In this document: one piece after another, positions 45,263-56,480 of the stretch
Layout: every line of letters starts with the position of its first letter
Position numbering within the stretch: position 1 is the first letter of the stretch
Assembly (NCBI RefSeq): GCF_033807575.1
Contig: NC_084728.1
Coordinates: 8,879,451-8,943,450, forward strand
Direction of reading: 5' to 3'
DNA length: 64,000 nucleotides
Source: Cydia pomonella
Taxonomy: Eukaryota > Arthropoda > Insecta > Lepidoptera > Tortricidae
Notes under the pieces: generated by a model
Databases searched by the model: none
What the model was told of the DNA's origin: nothing
The model's input: the letters and a program-made list of their open reading frames with translations, nothing else
Program-made: the position numbers and the translations under genes

Positions 45263-45349
45263 AAAGTCGTCGCAACTGGTGTCAATTTAAAACATTCTCT
45301 TCGGTCGTGTTTTAATTTATAGCCAATAATAATTGAGAATTACACACAC

Positions 45350-45507
45350 TAGAGTCCGTCTAACCTAACTTTGCACCGTTTGAACACAACAAATTGTGGT
45401 AGTGTCAAAATAATTGTTATATTTTCATAGAAACTTGACATAAATGATGACATGCCACATTTTCTCATTGCAATACAACGATGCAGTGTTAGCTTAGTCC
45501 GGTTCTA
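45350..45507. repeat. Palindromic MITE, AGAGTCCGTCTAACCTAAC type
   Basis: The left AGTCCGTCTAACCTAACTTT and right GTTAGCTTAGTCCGG ends pair, with TTTCATAGAAACTTGACAT central. Half copies occur near 3376 and 22528. Confidence 0.55.
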
Positions 45508-45535
45508 CAAATGTATTGATATTTATAATTCGAAC

Positions 45536-45677
45536 AGTCAGAGTTGGCAGCGATTTTGGCAGCCCAGTCAGTGCAAGTGTTATTTTAAACGTCTAACATC
45601 TATGAAACTATGAAGTTTACTTAACACTTGCACAGGTTGGGCTATCGAAATCGCTGCCAACTTAGCTTGGTCTGACT
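45536..45677. repeat. Palindromic MITE, GTTGGCAGCGATTTTG type
   Basis: Third member of the 23492 family: GTTGGCAGCGATTTTGGCAG at the left and CGAAATCGCTGCCAACTTAG at the right. Confidence 0.65.
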
Positions 45678-45700
45678 TTAGTCATAATCGACCAAAATCA

Positions 45701-45833
45701 GAACCCCTAGTGTAAATGTATTCGATAGCGATACGTGACGTACGCGTTTGCGTTAAGTTATATAGTTAAGTCATAAGTAAAATAATTTTGTATGGCATTT
45801 TGAGCTGTCGAATAAACGTACACTAGGGGTACA
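45701..45833. repeat. CCCCTAGTGTA MITE, internally rearranged
   Basis: Starts ACCCCTAGTGTAAATG and ends GTACACTAGGGGTAC. It has CGTGACGTACGCGTTTGCG on the left only; the right arm has lost its partner. Confidence 0.65.
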
Positions 45834-46128
45834 GTTGTCGTAGATTTGATACTTTAATAACAATGGTTCGGTATTTAATCAAATATGTCGGGTTACAGAA
45901 GATGAATGTATGGAGCGGGCGGAGCAAACTTTATTTATTAATTTTCGCGTCTCGAAACATTCTTACAGATGGATTCACACCCATATTGGCCGCTTTCACA
46001 CCGGCGCGAACGTAAATTATAGATAACAAGAAATTGTTTTTTTATTTATTTAGAAAACAACCTGCCTTTTATAAATATGTCTTACAGAAATGAACTAAAA
46101 ATAGGCCTAAAGCATATTAATATTATAT

Positions 46129-46352
46129 AAAAAAGGACAAGTGCGAGTCGGACTCGCCCACCGAGGGTACCGTATTTTTTAGTATTTGTTGTTATAGCGG
46201 CAACAGAAATACATCATCTGTGAAAATTTCAACTGTCTAGCTATCACAGTTCATGAGATACAGCCTGGTGACAGACAGACGTACAGACGGACGGACATCG
46301 GAGTCTTAGTAATAGGGTCCCGTTTTACCCTTTGGGTACGGAATCCTAAAAA
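46129..46352. repeat. Dispersed repeat, GTGCGAGTCGGACT family
   Basis: AAAAAGGACAAGTGCGAGTC to ACGGAATCCTAAAAA; best-preserved copy of the family at 34701. Confidence 0.7.
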
Positions 46353-47002
46353 CTATTACAAAGAATTGTAGATTACGCAATAAATTACCCGTTTGGTTGT
46401 GTACTACACGCAAGTAAAAGTAAACGTTTGTTTATCCACTAAGAGCAAATTTTCGTAAAGAAGAGGACAATGGACATACAAAGAAGTTACATATATAGGT
46501 CTACGACGGTAAAATTCACTTGAGATGCATAAAAAACCAATTCATAGCCTGAAAAACCAATTTACTCACTAGAACTTGAAAATTTGTCAATATTATCGGT
46601 GAATAAAACTATCCTAACAGTGCTTTTTCTGGTTCATAGTATTTAAAAATTACGTCGTTTATGTTGTGTGTATAGTTCACATTTGCTTAATCGTGCACAG
46701 ACGCGAACCCAATAAGTTTACGATAGCGCATTATATATAATACCTAGGCATATTTGGTATTGTGTACAGTAACTGCTGACCAATTGACCATCTAGTGAGA
46801 TGTATGCTTGTTTGCCTCTGACGATATAAAACAATGTTTAAATGGATTATTCGACGTTTATGCCATTATTGTTTCTTCCTATTCGCGATTCTGCACAATA
46901 AGTATGAATTCCACACAAGACACAACTGCATTTGATCATATTCGTTATACTTCACAGTCATTATTTTTACACTATCGCGTTTCTTCCTATTCGCGATTTT
47001 GA

Positions 47003-47185
47003 ACCCCCAGTGTACATTTATTCGATAGCGTGACGTGACGAACCCGTTTGCGTTAAGTCTAATTTTGTATGGGATTTAGAAACAGCGCGCAAAGCGGGAC
47101 GTTTTGGAAGCTCAAAATGCCATGCAAAATGATACTTTACGCAAACGCGTACGTCACGTCACGTCATGCTATGGAATAAATTGAC
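47003..47185. repeat. CCCCTAGTGTA MITE, diverged
   Basis: ACCCCCAGTGTACATTTATT, GTGACGTGACGAACCCG and CGCAAACGCGTACGTCACG retain the family order. Confidence 0.6.
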
Positions 47186-47190
47186 ACTAT

Positions 47191-47430
47191 AGTCTGTATC
47201 TTTAGGTATTTAAAAAAAGGTAAACAAAATCTACCCTCAAATGGCTCCTTAAGGCAGCTGAGGGTAGATGAAAACATTACATGATCAAATAATGTAGGTT
47301 TAAAGTCAGGTCGTTCAGTGACAGATCCAGGCGGTTTTGTATTTGGTTGGTTAACCAATAAATATTAAAACTACCCGAAAATTTACAAATTGTTTGTTTA
47401 CCTTTTTTTAAATACCTAAAGATACAGACT
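47191..47430. repeat. MITE, AGTCTGTATCTTTAGGTATT ends
   Basis: Arms of about 38 bases (AGTCTGTATCTTTAGGTATT, then an A run and GGTAAACAAA) are inverted at the two ends. A smaller inverted pair, CTACCCTCA and TGAGGGTAG, lies inside. The target duplication is unclear. Confidence 0.7.
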
Positions 47431-47439
47431 AGTACTATA

Positions 47440-48130
47440 CATTTTTTTTCTTACTTACTTAAAAAAAAAAAAACTGAATGTGATAAAATCAGATTCGGTG
47501 TGAGACACGGCCAGACTATCACGGGGTGTGGTCGGTATTTTATTAAAATCTCTTCATTGAAGAGAAAAAATAAACTTTTCTTATCTTACAAGGCTGATGC
47601 GATGTGACCTTGACTGGGGTAAATATTAAATTAACATGAGGTAACTTTTAAATGGGGTAAGACTTTAAATTTAGGAGGTTCATTTTATTCTTGACGTCAT
47701 AACAATATTTCTTAGTGAAATTACAGTTTAACGGTCATTTTATATCAAAATGTTTTGAAATGAGAGCGAAATTTCGATTGTAAATTTTTACGTATTCTAA
47801 CAATTAGGTTTAATTACCGAAATAAAACGTAATGAAATAAAATACAATAAAATAATACAGAAATAACGAACATCAATTGACAGTTCAATCGATAACTTTT
47901 TTTTGTAGAAGATACGGTCCGTATTGCGGATACTACTATTTGTCAACTATTACATATCGTTAAAAGTAGAATTACTTATTTTGCGTAATAATCTTTGTAT
48001 TTTTTTAAGTTCATTGTTTTTATTGTACAATAAAATACTTAAAAAATTGTTTTTGTCAAATTTTAACCTTTTTTTTTCTTTTATTAATACGAATGATACT
48101 TGTAGGGTGATTTGGAACGATGCGGTCTGA
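47440..48130. other. Unassigned AT-rich sequence
   Basis: No recognised feature. Confidence 0.35.
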
Positions 48131-48140
48131 CTTATTTCGC

Positions 48141-48321
48141 CGCAATGCCGGATTTAGAGGTCTGGAGGCCTCGGGCAATAAAGGAGTGGAGGCCCCCTGG
48201 CCCCAAATTTTTTCCAATTAAAATGGTAAATTTTACCGAATTCTCTATTGTGGGGGGGGGGGGCTCTTTTGTGGAGGCCCGGGGCAGTAGCCCCGGTTGC
48301 CCTTCCCTAAATCCGGCCCTG
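48141..48321. repeat. hAT-like MITE, CCGGATTTAG ends
   Basis: Left end contains AATGCCGGATTTAGAGG, right end CCCTAAATCCGGCCCTG. Flanking TATTTCGC and TATTTCGG match at 7 of 8 bases, as expected for a hAT target duplication. Contains a G run (48251-48262). The frames across it are antisense or chance. Confidence 0.65.
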
Positions 48322-48596
48322 TATTTCGGGGGTCTATTATAAACCGCCAATATACCGTTGAATTAAGTTTGAACTTTTTTGTCTCTTTCTTTTTGCTAAT
48401 GACGTGAAAGCAACAGCGAGAATAGAATCCAAATATTTCTAACTTGTATTAGGCCCCCCGCGCACGTAGAAATGACATTCGAATATAAAGGTCACTTGAA
48501 TGCCATTTTGTCTCACTCAGTGAGCAAAATACTATTTTACTCACTGTTTTTGAGCAGCAAATTACACGTGTTCGAGCTGCTGAGGTGAAAATTATA

Positions 48597-48672
48597 TTTC
48601 ATACAGTTCCGAAAAACTCATTGGTACGAGCCGAGGTTTGAACCCGCGAAGTCTAGATTGCAAGTCGCATAT
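48597..48672 (-). repeat. SINE family B head fragment
   Basis: GTTCCGAAAAACTCATTGGT followed by ACGAGCCGAGGTTTGAACCC matches the reversed tRNA-like head and adjoining body of family B. Confidence 0.6.
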
Positions 48673-48927
48673 TCATACATTATTAGCTGTGCAATATCGT
48701 AATTCGCTGTACATGTACAGCCATGACCGTAATGAGCATTATGATGGAACAGTCACAAGGAAAATTAATTATGGTCTTAGTGCTTGGTCATCAAGACAAG
48801 TACTTAGACTGAAGGTACGTTTTGTACTAAAAATCATAAACAAAATTCGTTGGGTGACAACTAAAACTCAGTAAGTACTTACTACAAATTCAGAGGCATA
48901 TTGAAAAAAAAAGTTAAAAAAATTGTT

Positions 48928-48965
48928 TAGGGACATATTTATACAAATTGACTTAGTCCCACCTG
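48928..48965 (-). repeat. SINE family A sliver
   Basis: GGACATATTTATACAAATTG plus ACTTAGTCCCAC matches the 3' part of family A in reverse. Confidence 0.45.
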
Positions 48966-49312
48966 CCACGTGCACTAGGTTTAGATTATTATGTGTTTAT
49001 TATTATGACTTTATTTTTTAATTTAATTTATATTTTATGTTTATTTTTATTGTTGTTGTTGTTTGTAATGTAATTCATGGTTTTATATTTTAACCATTAT
49101 TTATGTATTTACTATTTTTGCTCACTAATTTAATTTTGTAATTGATTGTTGTGTTTTTTCTCATGTAAGTGACTAATTGTTATTCTTTTGAGAAATAAAA
49201 ATCTTTAAACGGAATTATACGGCTTATACCCTTTCGGCAAAGTAGATTCCTTAGAAACTCTATGGCCATACAAAACAAATAAATAATAAAAATGCACATA
49301 TGTTTTTTGGAG

Positions 49313-49455
49313 AAATCGCGAAACGTCTGGTTGACGTAACTGGTGACCGAAGAGCACACAGCTTCCTCGCACAACGTATCAGTATTGCGATACAACCAGG
49401 AAATGCCGCCAGCATCCTTGGTACAATGCCTCAAGGGCCTATTTTAGATATAAGC
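49313..49455 (+). pseudogene. LINE ORF 3'-terminal remnant
   Basis: Encodes an IAKRLVDVTGDRR, FLAQRISI, SILGTMPQGPILD series with a 6-bp insertion, the same tail as at 1873 and 40710. The minus-strand frame at 49180-49434 is its shadow. Confidence 0.65.
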
Positions 49456-49479
49456 TAGTTATAGTAATCATCTGTATAT

Positions 49480-50320
49480 ATCGATTATGTATATTGTTAT
49501 CTCAATAAATATATCTACTTAAAAAAAATGCACATTTATTGCAATGTTATAAATGTTTATGTTTTATCAATGATTAATTATTAAATCATACATTATTTAC
49601 GAAGGACATGAATTACTAAAGGATCGGAAACGAATTCAAGTACCAGGCGATCATAAAATTCAAGCGAAAATCGATTCAGAAGTAAACAACTGCTTTTGGC
49701 TGAATACACTGACCGCCTTCACCGAACACCGTGTTTAAAAAAATAACTCATAGCATGCAAAATGGCGGGACTTAAAAGTGAGGTTATTTTATTGTATTAT
49801 TATTTATTTATTTTGTGTTTTCTTCAAGGTTTTTAATATAGAATTTCCGTACTTTTTATTATTTGTAATATAACTTTATGGAAACACGAAATATAGTTGG
49901 AAAACGGTAAGTAAACGTTGATTGCCTTGAGTCGCCGACGCGTATCGCCACCTCTTTCGAACTTGAGGCGAGTGTTATCTCCGTCCTTGTCTAGTTGTTA
50001 CGCAAACCGATTGAAGAAAACGACGGAACTTGTTTTATGTCTTATATAAAATGTGAGGTTTTATAATTTTTTTATGATTTATTAGTTTCTTGCTTCAAAT
50101 TTTACTAGTCAACAACTTATATGAATTTAACAGTATCCTAAAGAAGTCTAAAGCCCGCTTGGGCACGATCACAGACTAATTGCTGACCCAAATAATAACG
50201 TTTTCATATCGTCAATACAGTAAACTCTAATAATAGCTTAGCAATTAAAGTCCTTTACTGTACCTGAAAAGGCAAAGGCACTATTTATTAAACGCTGACA
50301 TTATTAAGAGACTAACGGCC
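49480..50320. other. Unassigned AT-rich sequence
   Basis: No recognised feature. Confidence 0.35.
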
Positions 50321-50327
50321 TGATTCG

Positions 50328-50385
50328 AAGAATGATTAAGACACGTTTAAGATCCTGCGGATGTGGCACGGCTGCAATTTTTTTT
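50328..50385. repeat. Half MITE, GCCTGATTCGAAGAATGA
   Basis: Matches the left end of 28081-28353. It is cut where the SINE at 50388 begins. Confidence 0.55.
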
Positions 50386-50387
50386 TT

Positions 50388-50513
50388 GACGACCGGTCTG
50401 GCCTAGTGGGTCCTGGGGAAGCTGATGATCCCGGGTTCAAATCCTGGTAAGGGCATTTATTTGTGTGATGAGCACGGATATTTGTTCCTAAGTCATAGGT
50501 GTTTTCTATACTA
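50388..50513 (+). mobile_element. SINE family A, 5' part only
   Basis: GACGACCGGTCTGGCCTAGT head, B box GGTTCAAATCC and the first body segment to GTGTTTTCTAT. About 15 bases between the boxes are replaced, and the 3' half is missing. Confidence 0.75.
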
Positions 50514-50897
50514 ACAATAGTGCTGTGTTTAGATCGTTATGGACACCTCGCCAGCTACTTTTTCCACCGACTGTACTACCGAGTATAAAATTAAATGCAT
50601 ATGTTTGTATTAAATATAGTATTTTTTTTTTCTTTGGCGGTAACATATAAACGTTATCTATCTATCTTTATGGCAATTGACATGAGGTCACTTAAGTGTT
50701 TTCTTTTATATTCATATTGAAATTGTAGGTTTATGTTAGGAGGGTAATATAGTGTTTAATTGCAGGAAATACAACTACACAGAAACTACACACACACATA
50801 CAAATAAATAAGACGAGTAGAGTCAGCAGATCGACTCAACTCTATTAGGCTACGTGCGAATTTCAATTGTAATTTTTGATATCATTTTAATTTTATT

Positions 50898-51029
50898 ATT
50901 TTTATACCACGTCGGTGGCAAACCAGCATACGGCCCGCCTGATAGTATGCGTCACCGTAGCCCATGGACGCCTGCAACTCCAGAGGTGTTACATGTGCGT
51001 TGCCGACCCTTTAAAAACCTGTACACTCA
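50898..51029 (-). repeat. LINE 3' end (family L)
   Basis: Reversed: GTGTACAGGTTTTTAAAGGG, then GTTGCAGGCGTCCATGGGCT and a degenerate GTATGCTGGTTTGCCACCGA tail. Confidence 0.6.
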
Positions 51030-51385
51030 TTATTTATCATTTTATTATTAGTATTTTAAAATTATTATGATTGTTATTTTGACTATTTTTAATTTAAGTT
51101 ATTTTTTATTTTATTTTTATTTTTGTTTATTTATGATTTACCTAGCTATGGGGTTTAAGAACCTGAAACAAACGAATTGAATTGAATTGAAAATAAATAT
51201 TGAATTACCTAAAATTATATTCGCACTGGTAGTAGGTTCGAAACTCGACTTTGTAGAGAACGCTCTACAAAATACGACTATAACTTGATATTTATCAGAA
51301 GTTTTTTAATGAATAAGGACTAATCATCACAAGGATCATTTCCCCTTGGATCACAGATCTATAATAACGCTCACGCATGCGTGTA

Positions 51386-51748
51386 GGCTCCTCTACACCA
51401 TGGCCCAGCGCTTGACCAGCGAGATGGCCATGCGATGGTGATGGATCCTCTATACGATGGCCCAGCGCTGCAGCGAGATGGCCATGCGATGGTGATGGCT
51501 CCTCTATACGATGGCCCAGCGCTGGACCAGCGAGATGGCCATGCGATGGTGATGGCTCCTCTACACGATGGCGTGGATGCGTACGAACCTTCGCTGGCCC
51601 ACTACATTTGATGTGCGGACGAAAAACCGACACCGTGGCCATCCCATCGCCATCCCGCCGCGCCATAAGCCATCCGACCACTACCCTCTCTACACGCTGG
51701 CCCATCTTAGTGGGTCAGTATGAAGGGCCATCGTGTAGAGGAGCCATT
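51386..51748. repeat. MITE with internal 57-bp minisatellite
   Basis: The ends are GGCTCCTCTACACCATGGCC and GGGCCATCGTGTAGAGGAGCC, inverted with few differences. Inside, a unit of 57 bp (starts at 51386, 51443, 51497, 51554; one spacing is 54) repeats about three times. On the minus strand the unit length, a multiple of three, keeps a frame open (51295-51705) with a 19-residue period such as EEPSPSHGHLAGPALGHRI. I read that as a by-product, not a gene. A shortened relative is at 56684-56930. Confidence 0.65.
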
Positions 51749-51942
51749 AGAGAATTGTGTGCAAGGAAGCCATCATGGATATGAACATGAGTTCGAAAGA
51801 GTCAAACTACATATTAAAAACGTTACTATTTTTGAGCTTCATATTCATATCATAATGTACCACGATGTGAGGTTAGGACTGGAAAATACGAAAAGGTTCG
51901 CAGAATTCTATGGACGCCCCGCCACTGCTACCCAGATAATTA

Positions 51943-52097
51943 TTTGTGACCGCAGCCGGCAACAGCTGGCCTACACCAGCAGCACACACCGTCCACCGGC
52001 CAATAGACCTCCCCATCGATCGGTGAGGAGCGACCCGCCACGCCACAGCCGAAAGGCGGAAGCGGTCACTCATACCTCCTGTGAGGGAGGTATCGAA
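51943..52097. repeat. GC-rich sequence, possible LINE 3' fragment
   Basis: CAGCAGCACACACCGTCCAC and TCACTCATACCTCCTGTGAG lie in a GC-rich patch in AT-rich surroundings. There is an 8-base inverted pair CCTCC/GGAGG near its end. Class unknown. Confidence 0.3.
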
Positions 52098-52111
52098 TGA
52101 CATCCATACAA

Positions 52112-52214
52112 ACGTCCCACTTTGCCGCTTGCCATAGAACGAGATTTGCTTGTATTTTTATACGATTAACCTGACAAGGCGTCCTTATGGCAAGCGACAA
52201 AGTGGGACGTTTTG
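52112..52214. repeat. Hairpin MITE, ACGTCCCACTTTGCCGCTTG ends
   Basis: ACGTCCCACTTTGCCGCTTG and CAAGCGACAAAGTGGGACGT are inverted, with ATA/TAT continuing the stem. A half copy is at 3059-3120. Confidence 0.7.
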
Positions 52215-53030
52215 CCGGCGGCGGTCACATTTTATTTTTTGCCAACGCTACTGTTTTTCCCCGTTAATGAAATGCATCTAGTTTCTAGATGCAGTTGCAA
52301 GATGCTATGACTCACCGACACACAACGACGAAAGGTAATAACAACCTTTAATATTATAAACTGACTTGTTTTCAATTTTATGTACACAGTGTTTTTTTTT
52401 TAACTTCGGAGTAGGTATAGCTAAGTACATTTAAGGAAACTGACTAGCATAGTTCATTTTAAAATACATATTATGTTTAATTTTCGTAAAAAGTAATCAA
52501 ATGCTGCATATAACGTTGTTGCAAAATGGGCAAGCTATTTAATTTAACTAAATAATTGAAATTTTTGACAAATCAATATCATTTCGAACATCGATCGTTC
52601 GAGATAGAACTTGCGTTTAGTAGCAAATGCATACACTCATACTAAACACTAATCAATATGTAAACAAGCCCTAAAGCAAGTGTACACATTCATAGGGGAC
52701 TTATTAAATAAAAAAATAAAAATACAATTTTCAATATCTCCGAAATGGAGTTAAATAGAATACTAGTGTTTTTGAGAAAGTAATTTAATTTAAGCTGATG
52801 AAGCTATACTTACCTATTTAGGTATTTAAAATTTTTAAAACACTACAATCTATATCTTAGCCATTTGAATTGTTTTATTTGTTATTATACCAAGTTTTCA
52901 TAATGAGTTATTAATATTTTCATTAAAAATAACAAAACATAACTTAATCAAAATAACAATAACCTAAATTAATCTAACAACGTTTTGCTTACTAAAGATA
53001 TTTATATACATATATTTACAAATAAAAAAT

Positions 53031-53239
53031 GGGAGCTAGATCGGCGCCGGATGGTAGGGTGCCCAGAAGGCTGGTGGCATTACCGCGCTGTATGGCGATG
53101 CGAATTCGCTGGGCAAGGAAAAGACCAACCCTCTGGTCATCCGTAACATCAGGGAGACGCTTCGCTAGCTACCTAAAATATACAGTGCTCCGGGTCCCCA
53201 GGGCCCTAGGGTCTCCACCCCAAACGGCTCAAACATGCA
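53031..53239 (-). pseudogene. LINE ORF 3'-terminal remnant, left palindrome arm
   Basis: On the minus strand it encodes FEPFGVETLGPWGPGAL, then after a frame break LAKRLPDVTDDQRVGLFLAQ, RIRIAIQRGNATSLLGTLPS. It is the best-preserved example of the tail family (1873, 13535, 40710, 49313). The plus-strand 85-codon frame here is only its shadow. Confidence 0.7.
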
Positions 53240-54344
53240 ACCATCCAGCATCCAACAATCAATGGTTGGATATTTGCGGCGTTTGAGATGTTCGTTTTCA
53301 TAATTAATCTTTATCATTGCGTTATGGTTTTTTATTTCTTTTAAATTATGTTTCTATACTTATTTTACTTCACTTCAGTATTTAAATGTAGAACAAAGTC
53401 CGATTTGCGCGTTTAGCCCTGCGCGGGCGCACCGAGCCGCGTCAGTTTTTGCGCGACGTTTCCGGACGTGTTATGTTATGACAATGCTTTCAAACGTAAG
53501 ATATGTCTGAAGATAAGCATATATTATAGCCTTCAGTAAAGTTAAAAGAAAAAAAAATATGGAGTATAACTTCGTCATGTATCATTGAATTTGAAGTTTT
53601 TTTTTTAAGTTAACATTTCAAAGGCTATATAAAACGTAAAGAAACTTGCAATTATTTGTAATATGTACAGTAACCTGCAGATATAACTTACCACGTCTGC
53701 AATCAAGTTTTTATGCAGGGGGTCTGTTATCTCTGCAGCTTACTACTTAGTAAATCCCGCCAAGATTCTATTTGGCCCTGAGGGCCTACCGCGAACCAGG
53801 TTCCACGTATTGCCTCTCTGTCACACTTATAAATTCGTACGTAAGTGTGACAGGGAGGCAACACGTCAAACCATAAAAATAGCGTTTTGCACTAAGTAAC
53901 ATTTCTGTTTTTCTTTTTTTATTTGGTATTAACTCTGACACTAGTCGAATTCCAGAAAAGTTTATACAACTGTTAAAATCTTTCATTCCTTATGCAGTTT
54001 TTCAAAAAACACAAAACAATAATGAAATCGCAAGACGTATTTCCAAAACCTACATCATGCAACTCCCGGAATACAAACTTACCTCGACACCCCATTTACG
54101 CCAAATTACTCCTTACCCCCTTATAAATAAGACGCTCGATTGAGACCTAAGTATGTTGGTTAAGTTTGACTGACAGATCTGATAAAAGTGGCCGTTTTTA
54201 ATTTTTCCGACATTATACGTTACTTTTAGCAGTAAATAACGTTTTTAGTTCAAAATACACTTTTGCTTTTGTTCGCTTTTATTTAGGTTTACCACGTATA
54301 TTTCTTTGTATGTCATTATTCATCTTCCTCACGTTGTCCCGGCA

Positions 54345-54643
54345 TTTTTGTCACGGCTTATGGGAGCCTGAGGTCCGCTTGGCAACTAATCCTTAGAATT
54401 GGCGAAGGCACTAGTTTTTACGAAAGCGACTGCCATCTGACCTTCCCAGAGGGTAAAATATGGCTTATTGGGATTAGTCCGGTTTCCTCACGATGCTTTC
54501 CTGCGCCGAAAAGCGACTGGTAAATATCAAATGATATTTCGTACATAAGTTCCGAAAAACTCATTGGTACGAGCCGGGGTTTGAACCCGCGACCTCCGGA
54601 TTGAAAGTCAAACGCTCTTACCGCTAGGCCACCAGCGCTTCTT
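54345..54643 (-). mobile_element. SINE family B, left palindrome arm
   Basis: Reversed copy with a well-preserved tRNA-like head: GGTGGCCTAGCGGTAAGAGC (A box) and GGTTCAAACCC (B box). The body is about 220 bases. Confidence 0.85.
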
Positions 54644-54729
54644 TATATTTATTTGTATGTGTTTATTTTAAATCTTATAATTAATTATGAATCCTATGGT
54701 ATTCCTAGATAACATTCCATCAAACCCTA

Positions 54730-54781
54730 ATGGCTCCTCTACACGATGGCCCAGCGCTGGACCATCGTGTAGAGGAGCCAT
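54730..54781. repeat. Palindrome centre: two MITE ends head to head
   Basis: ATGGCTCCTCTACACGATGG leads to CCCAGCGCTGG and then CCATCGTGTAGAGGAGCCAT. Each half is the terminal sequence of the MITE family at 51386-51748 and 56684-56930, with no MITE body between. Confidence 0.8.
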
Positions 54782-54867
54782 TAGGGTTTGATGGAATGTT
54801 ATCTAGGAATACCATAGGATTCATAATTAATTATAAGATTTAAAATAAACACATACAAATAAATATA

Positions 54868-55166
54868 AAGAAGCGCTGGTGGCCTAGCGGTAAGAGCGTT
54901 TGACTTTCAATCCGGAGGTCGCGGGTTCAAACCCCGGCTCGTACCAATGAGTTTTTCGGAACTTATGTACGAAATATCATTTGATATTTACCAGTCGCTT
55001 TTCGGCGCAGGAAACCATCGTGAGGAAACCGGACTAATCCCAATAAGCCATATTTTACCCTCTGGGAAGGTCAGATGGCAGTCGCTTTCGTAAAAACTAG
55101 TGCCTTCGCCAATTCTAAGGATTAGTTGCCAAGCGGACCCCAGGCTCCCATAAGCCGTGACAAAAA
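54868..55166 (+). mobile_element. SINE family B, right palindrome arm
   Basis: The mirror copy of 54345-54643. It differs by two bases (GAAACC for GAAAGC, and CCCCAGG for CCTCAGG on this strand). Confidence 0.85.
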
Positions 55167-56271
55167 TGCCGGGACAACGTGAGGAAGATGAATAATGACA
55201 TACAAAGAAATATACGTGGTAAACCTAAATAAAAGCGAACAAAAGCAAAAGTGTATTTTGAACTAAAAACGTTATTTACTGCTAAAAGTAACGTATAATG
55301 TCGGAAAAATTAAAAACGGCCACTTTTATCAGATCTGTCAGTCAAACTTAACCAACATACTTAGGTCTCAATCGAGCGTCTTATTTATAAGGGGGTAAGG
55401 AGTAATTTGGCGTAAATGGGGTGTCGAGGTAAGTTTGTATTCCGGGAGTTGCATGATGTAGGTTTTGGAAATACGTCTTGCGATTTCATTATTGTTTTGT
55501 GTTTTTTGAAAAACTGCATAAGGAATGAAAGATTTTAACAGTTGTATAAACTTTTCTGGAATTCGACTAGTGTCAGAGTTAATACCAAATAAAAAAAGAA
55601 AAACAGAAATGTTACTTAGTGCAAAACGCTATTTTTATGGTTTGACGTGTTGCCTCCCTGTCACACTTACGTACGAATTTATAAGTGTGACAGAGAGGCA
55701 ATACGTGGAACCTGGTTCGCGGTAGGCCCTCAGGGCCAAATAGAATCTTGGCGGGATTTACTAAGTAGTAAGCTGCAGAGATAACAGACCCCCTGCATAA
55801 AAACTTGATTGCAGACGTGGTAAGTTATATCTGCAGGTTACTGTACATATTACAAATAATTGCAAGTTTCTTTACGTTTTATATAGCCTTTGAAATGTTA
55901 ACTTAAAAAAAAAACTTCAAATTCAATGATACATGACGAAGTTATACTCCATATTTTTTTTTCTTTTAACTTTACTGAAGGCTATAATATATGCTTATCT
56001 TCAGACATATCTTACGTTTGAAAGCATTGTCATAACATAACACGTCCGGAAACGTCGCGCAAAAACTGACGCGGCTCGGTGCGCCCGCGCAGGGCTAAAC
56101 GCGCAAATCGGACTTTGTTCTACATTTAAATACTGAAGTGAAGTAAAATAAGTATAGAAACATAATTTAAAAGAAATAAAAAACCATAACGCAATGATAA
56201 AGATTAATTATGAAAACGAACATCTCAAACGCCGCAAATATCCAACCATTGATTGTTGGATGCTGGATGGT

Positions 56272-56480
56272 TGCATGTTTGAGCCGTTTGGGGTGGAGAC
56301 CCTAGGGCCCTGGGGACCCGGAGCACTGTATATTTTAGGTAGCTAGCGAAGCGTCTCCCTGATGTTACGGATGACCAGAGGGTTGGTCTTTTCCTTGCCC
56401 AGCGAATTCGCATCGCCATACAGCGCGGTAATGCCACCAGCCTTCTGGGCACCCTACCATCCGGCGCCGATCTAGCTCCC
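56272..56480 (+). pseudogene. LINE ORF 3'-terminal remnant, right palindrome arm
   Basis: Exact mirror of 53031-53239. The codons after AGCTAG run open from CTAGCGAAGCGT to the end of the fragment. The minus-strand frame at 56225-56482 is a shadow. Confidence 0.7.

Larger units (their letters stand above)
44777..45325. repeat. AB unit broken by two insertions
   Basis: Module A is at 44777-44870 (CAGTACGTATGGTGCTAC to CCATGTGTACTGTA). Module B starts at about 45015 (CAATACACGTGCGAAAAGGT) and resumes at about 45265 (GTCAATTTAAAACATTCTCT, TCGGTCGTGTTTTAATTTAT). Between these pieces lie a TA-flanked MITE and a LINE-like 3' end. Confidence 0.6.

Noticed and set aside
51295..51705. 136-codon minus-strand frame with a 19-residue repeat as a repeat-protein gene
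   Set aside because: The period equals the 57-bp minisatellite inside a MITE. The frame is open because the unit is a multiple of three, and there is no start context or domain.
53029..53286. Identical 85-codon frames at 53029-53286 (+) and 56225-56482 (-), and 66-codon frames at 53786-53986 (-) and 55525-55725 (+), as a duplicated gene pair
   Set aside because: They are mirror images caused by the palindrome. The 85-codon pair is the antisense of a LINE tail, and the 66-codon pair has no motif.
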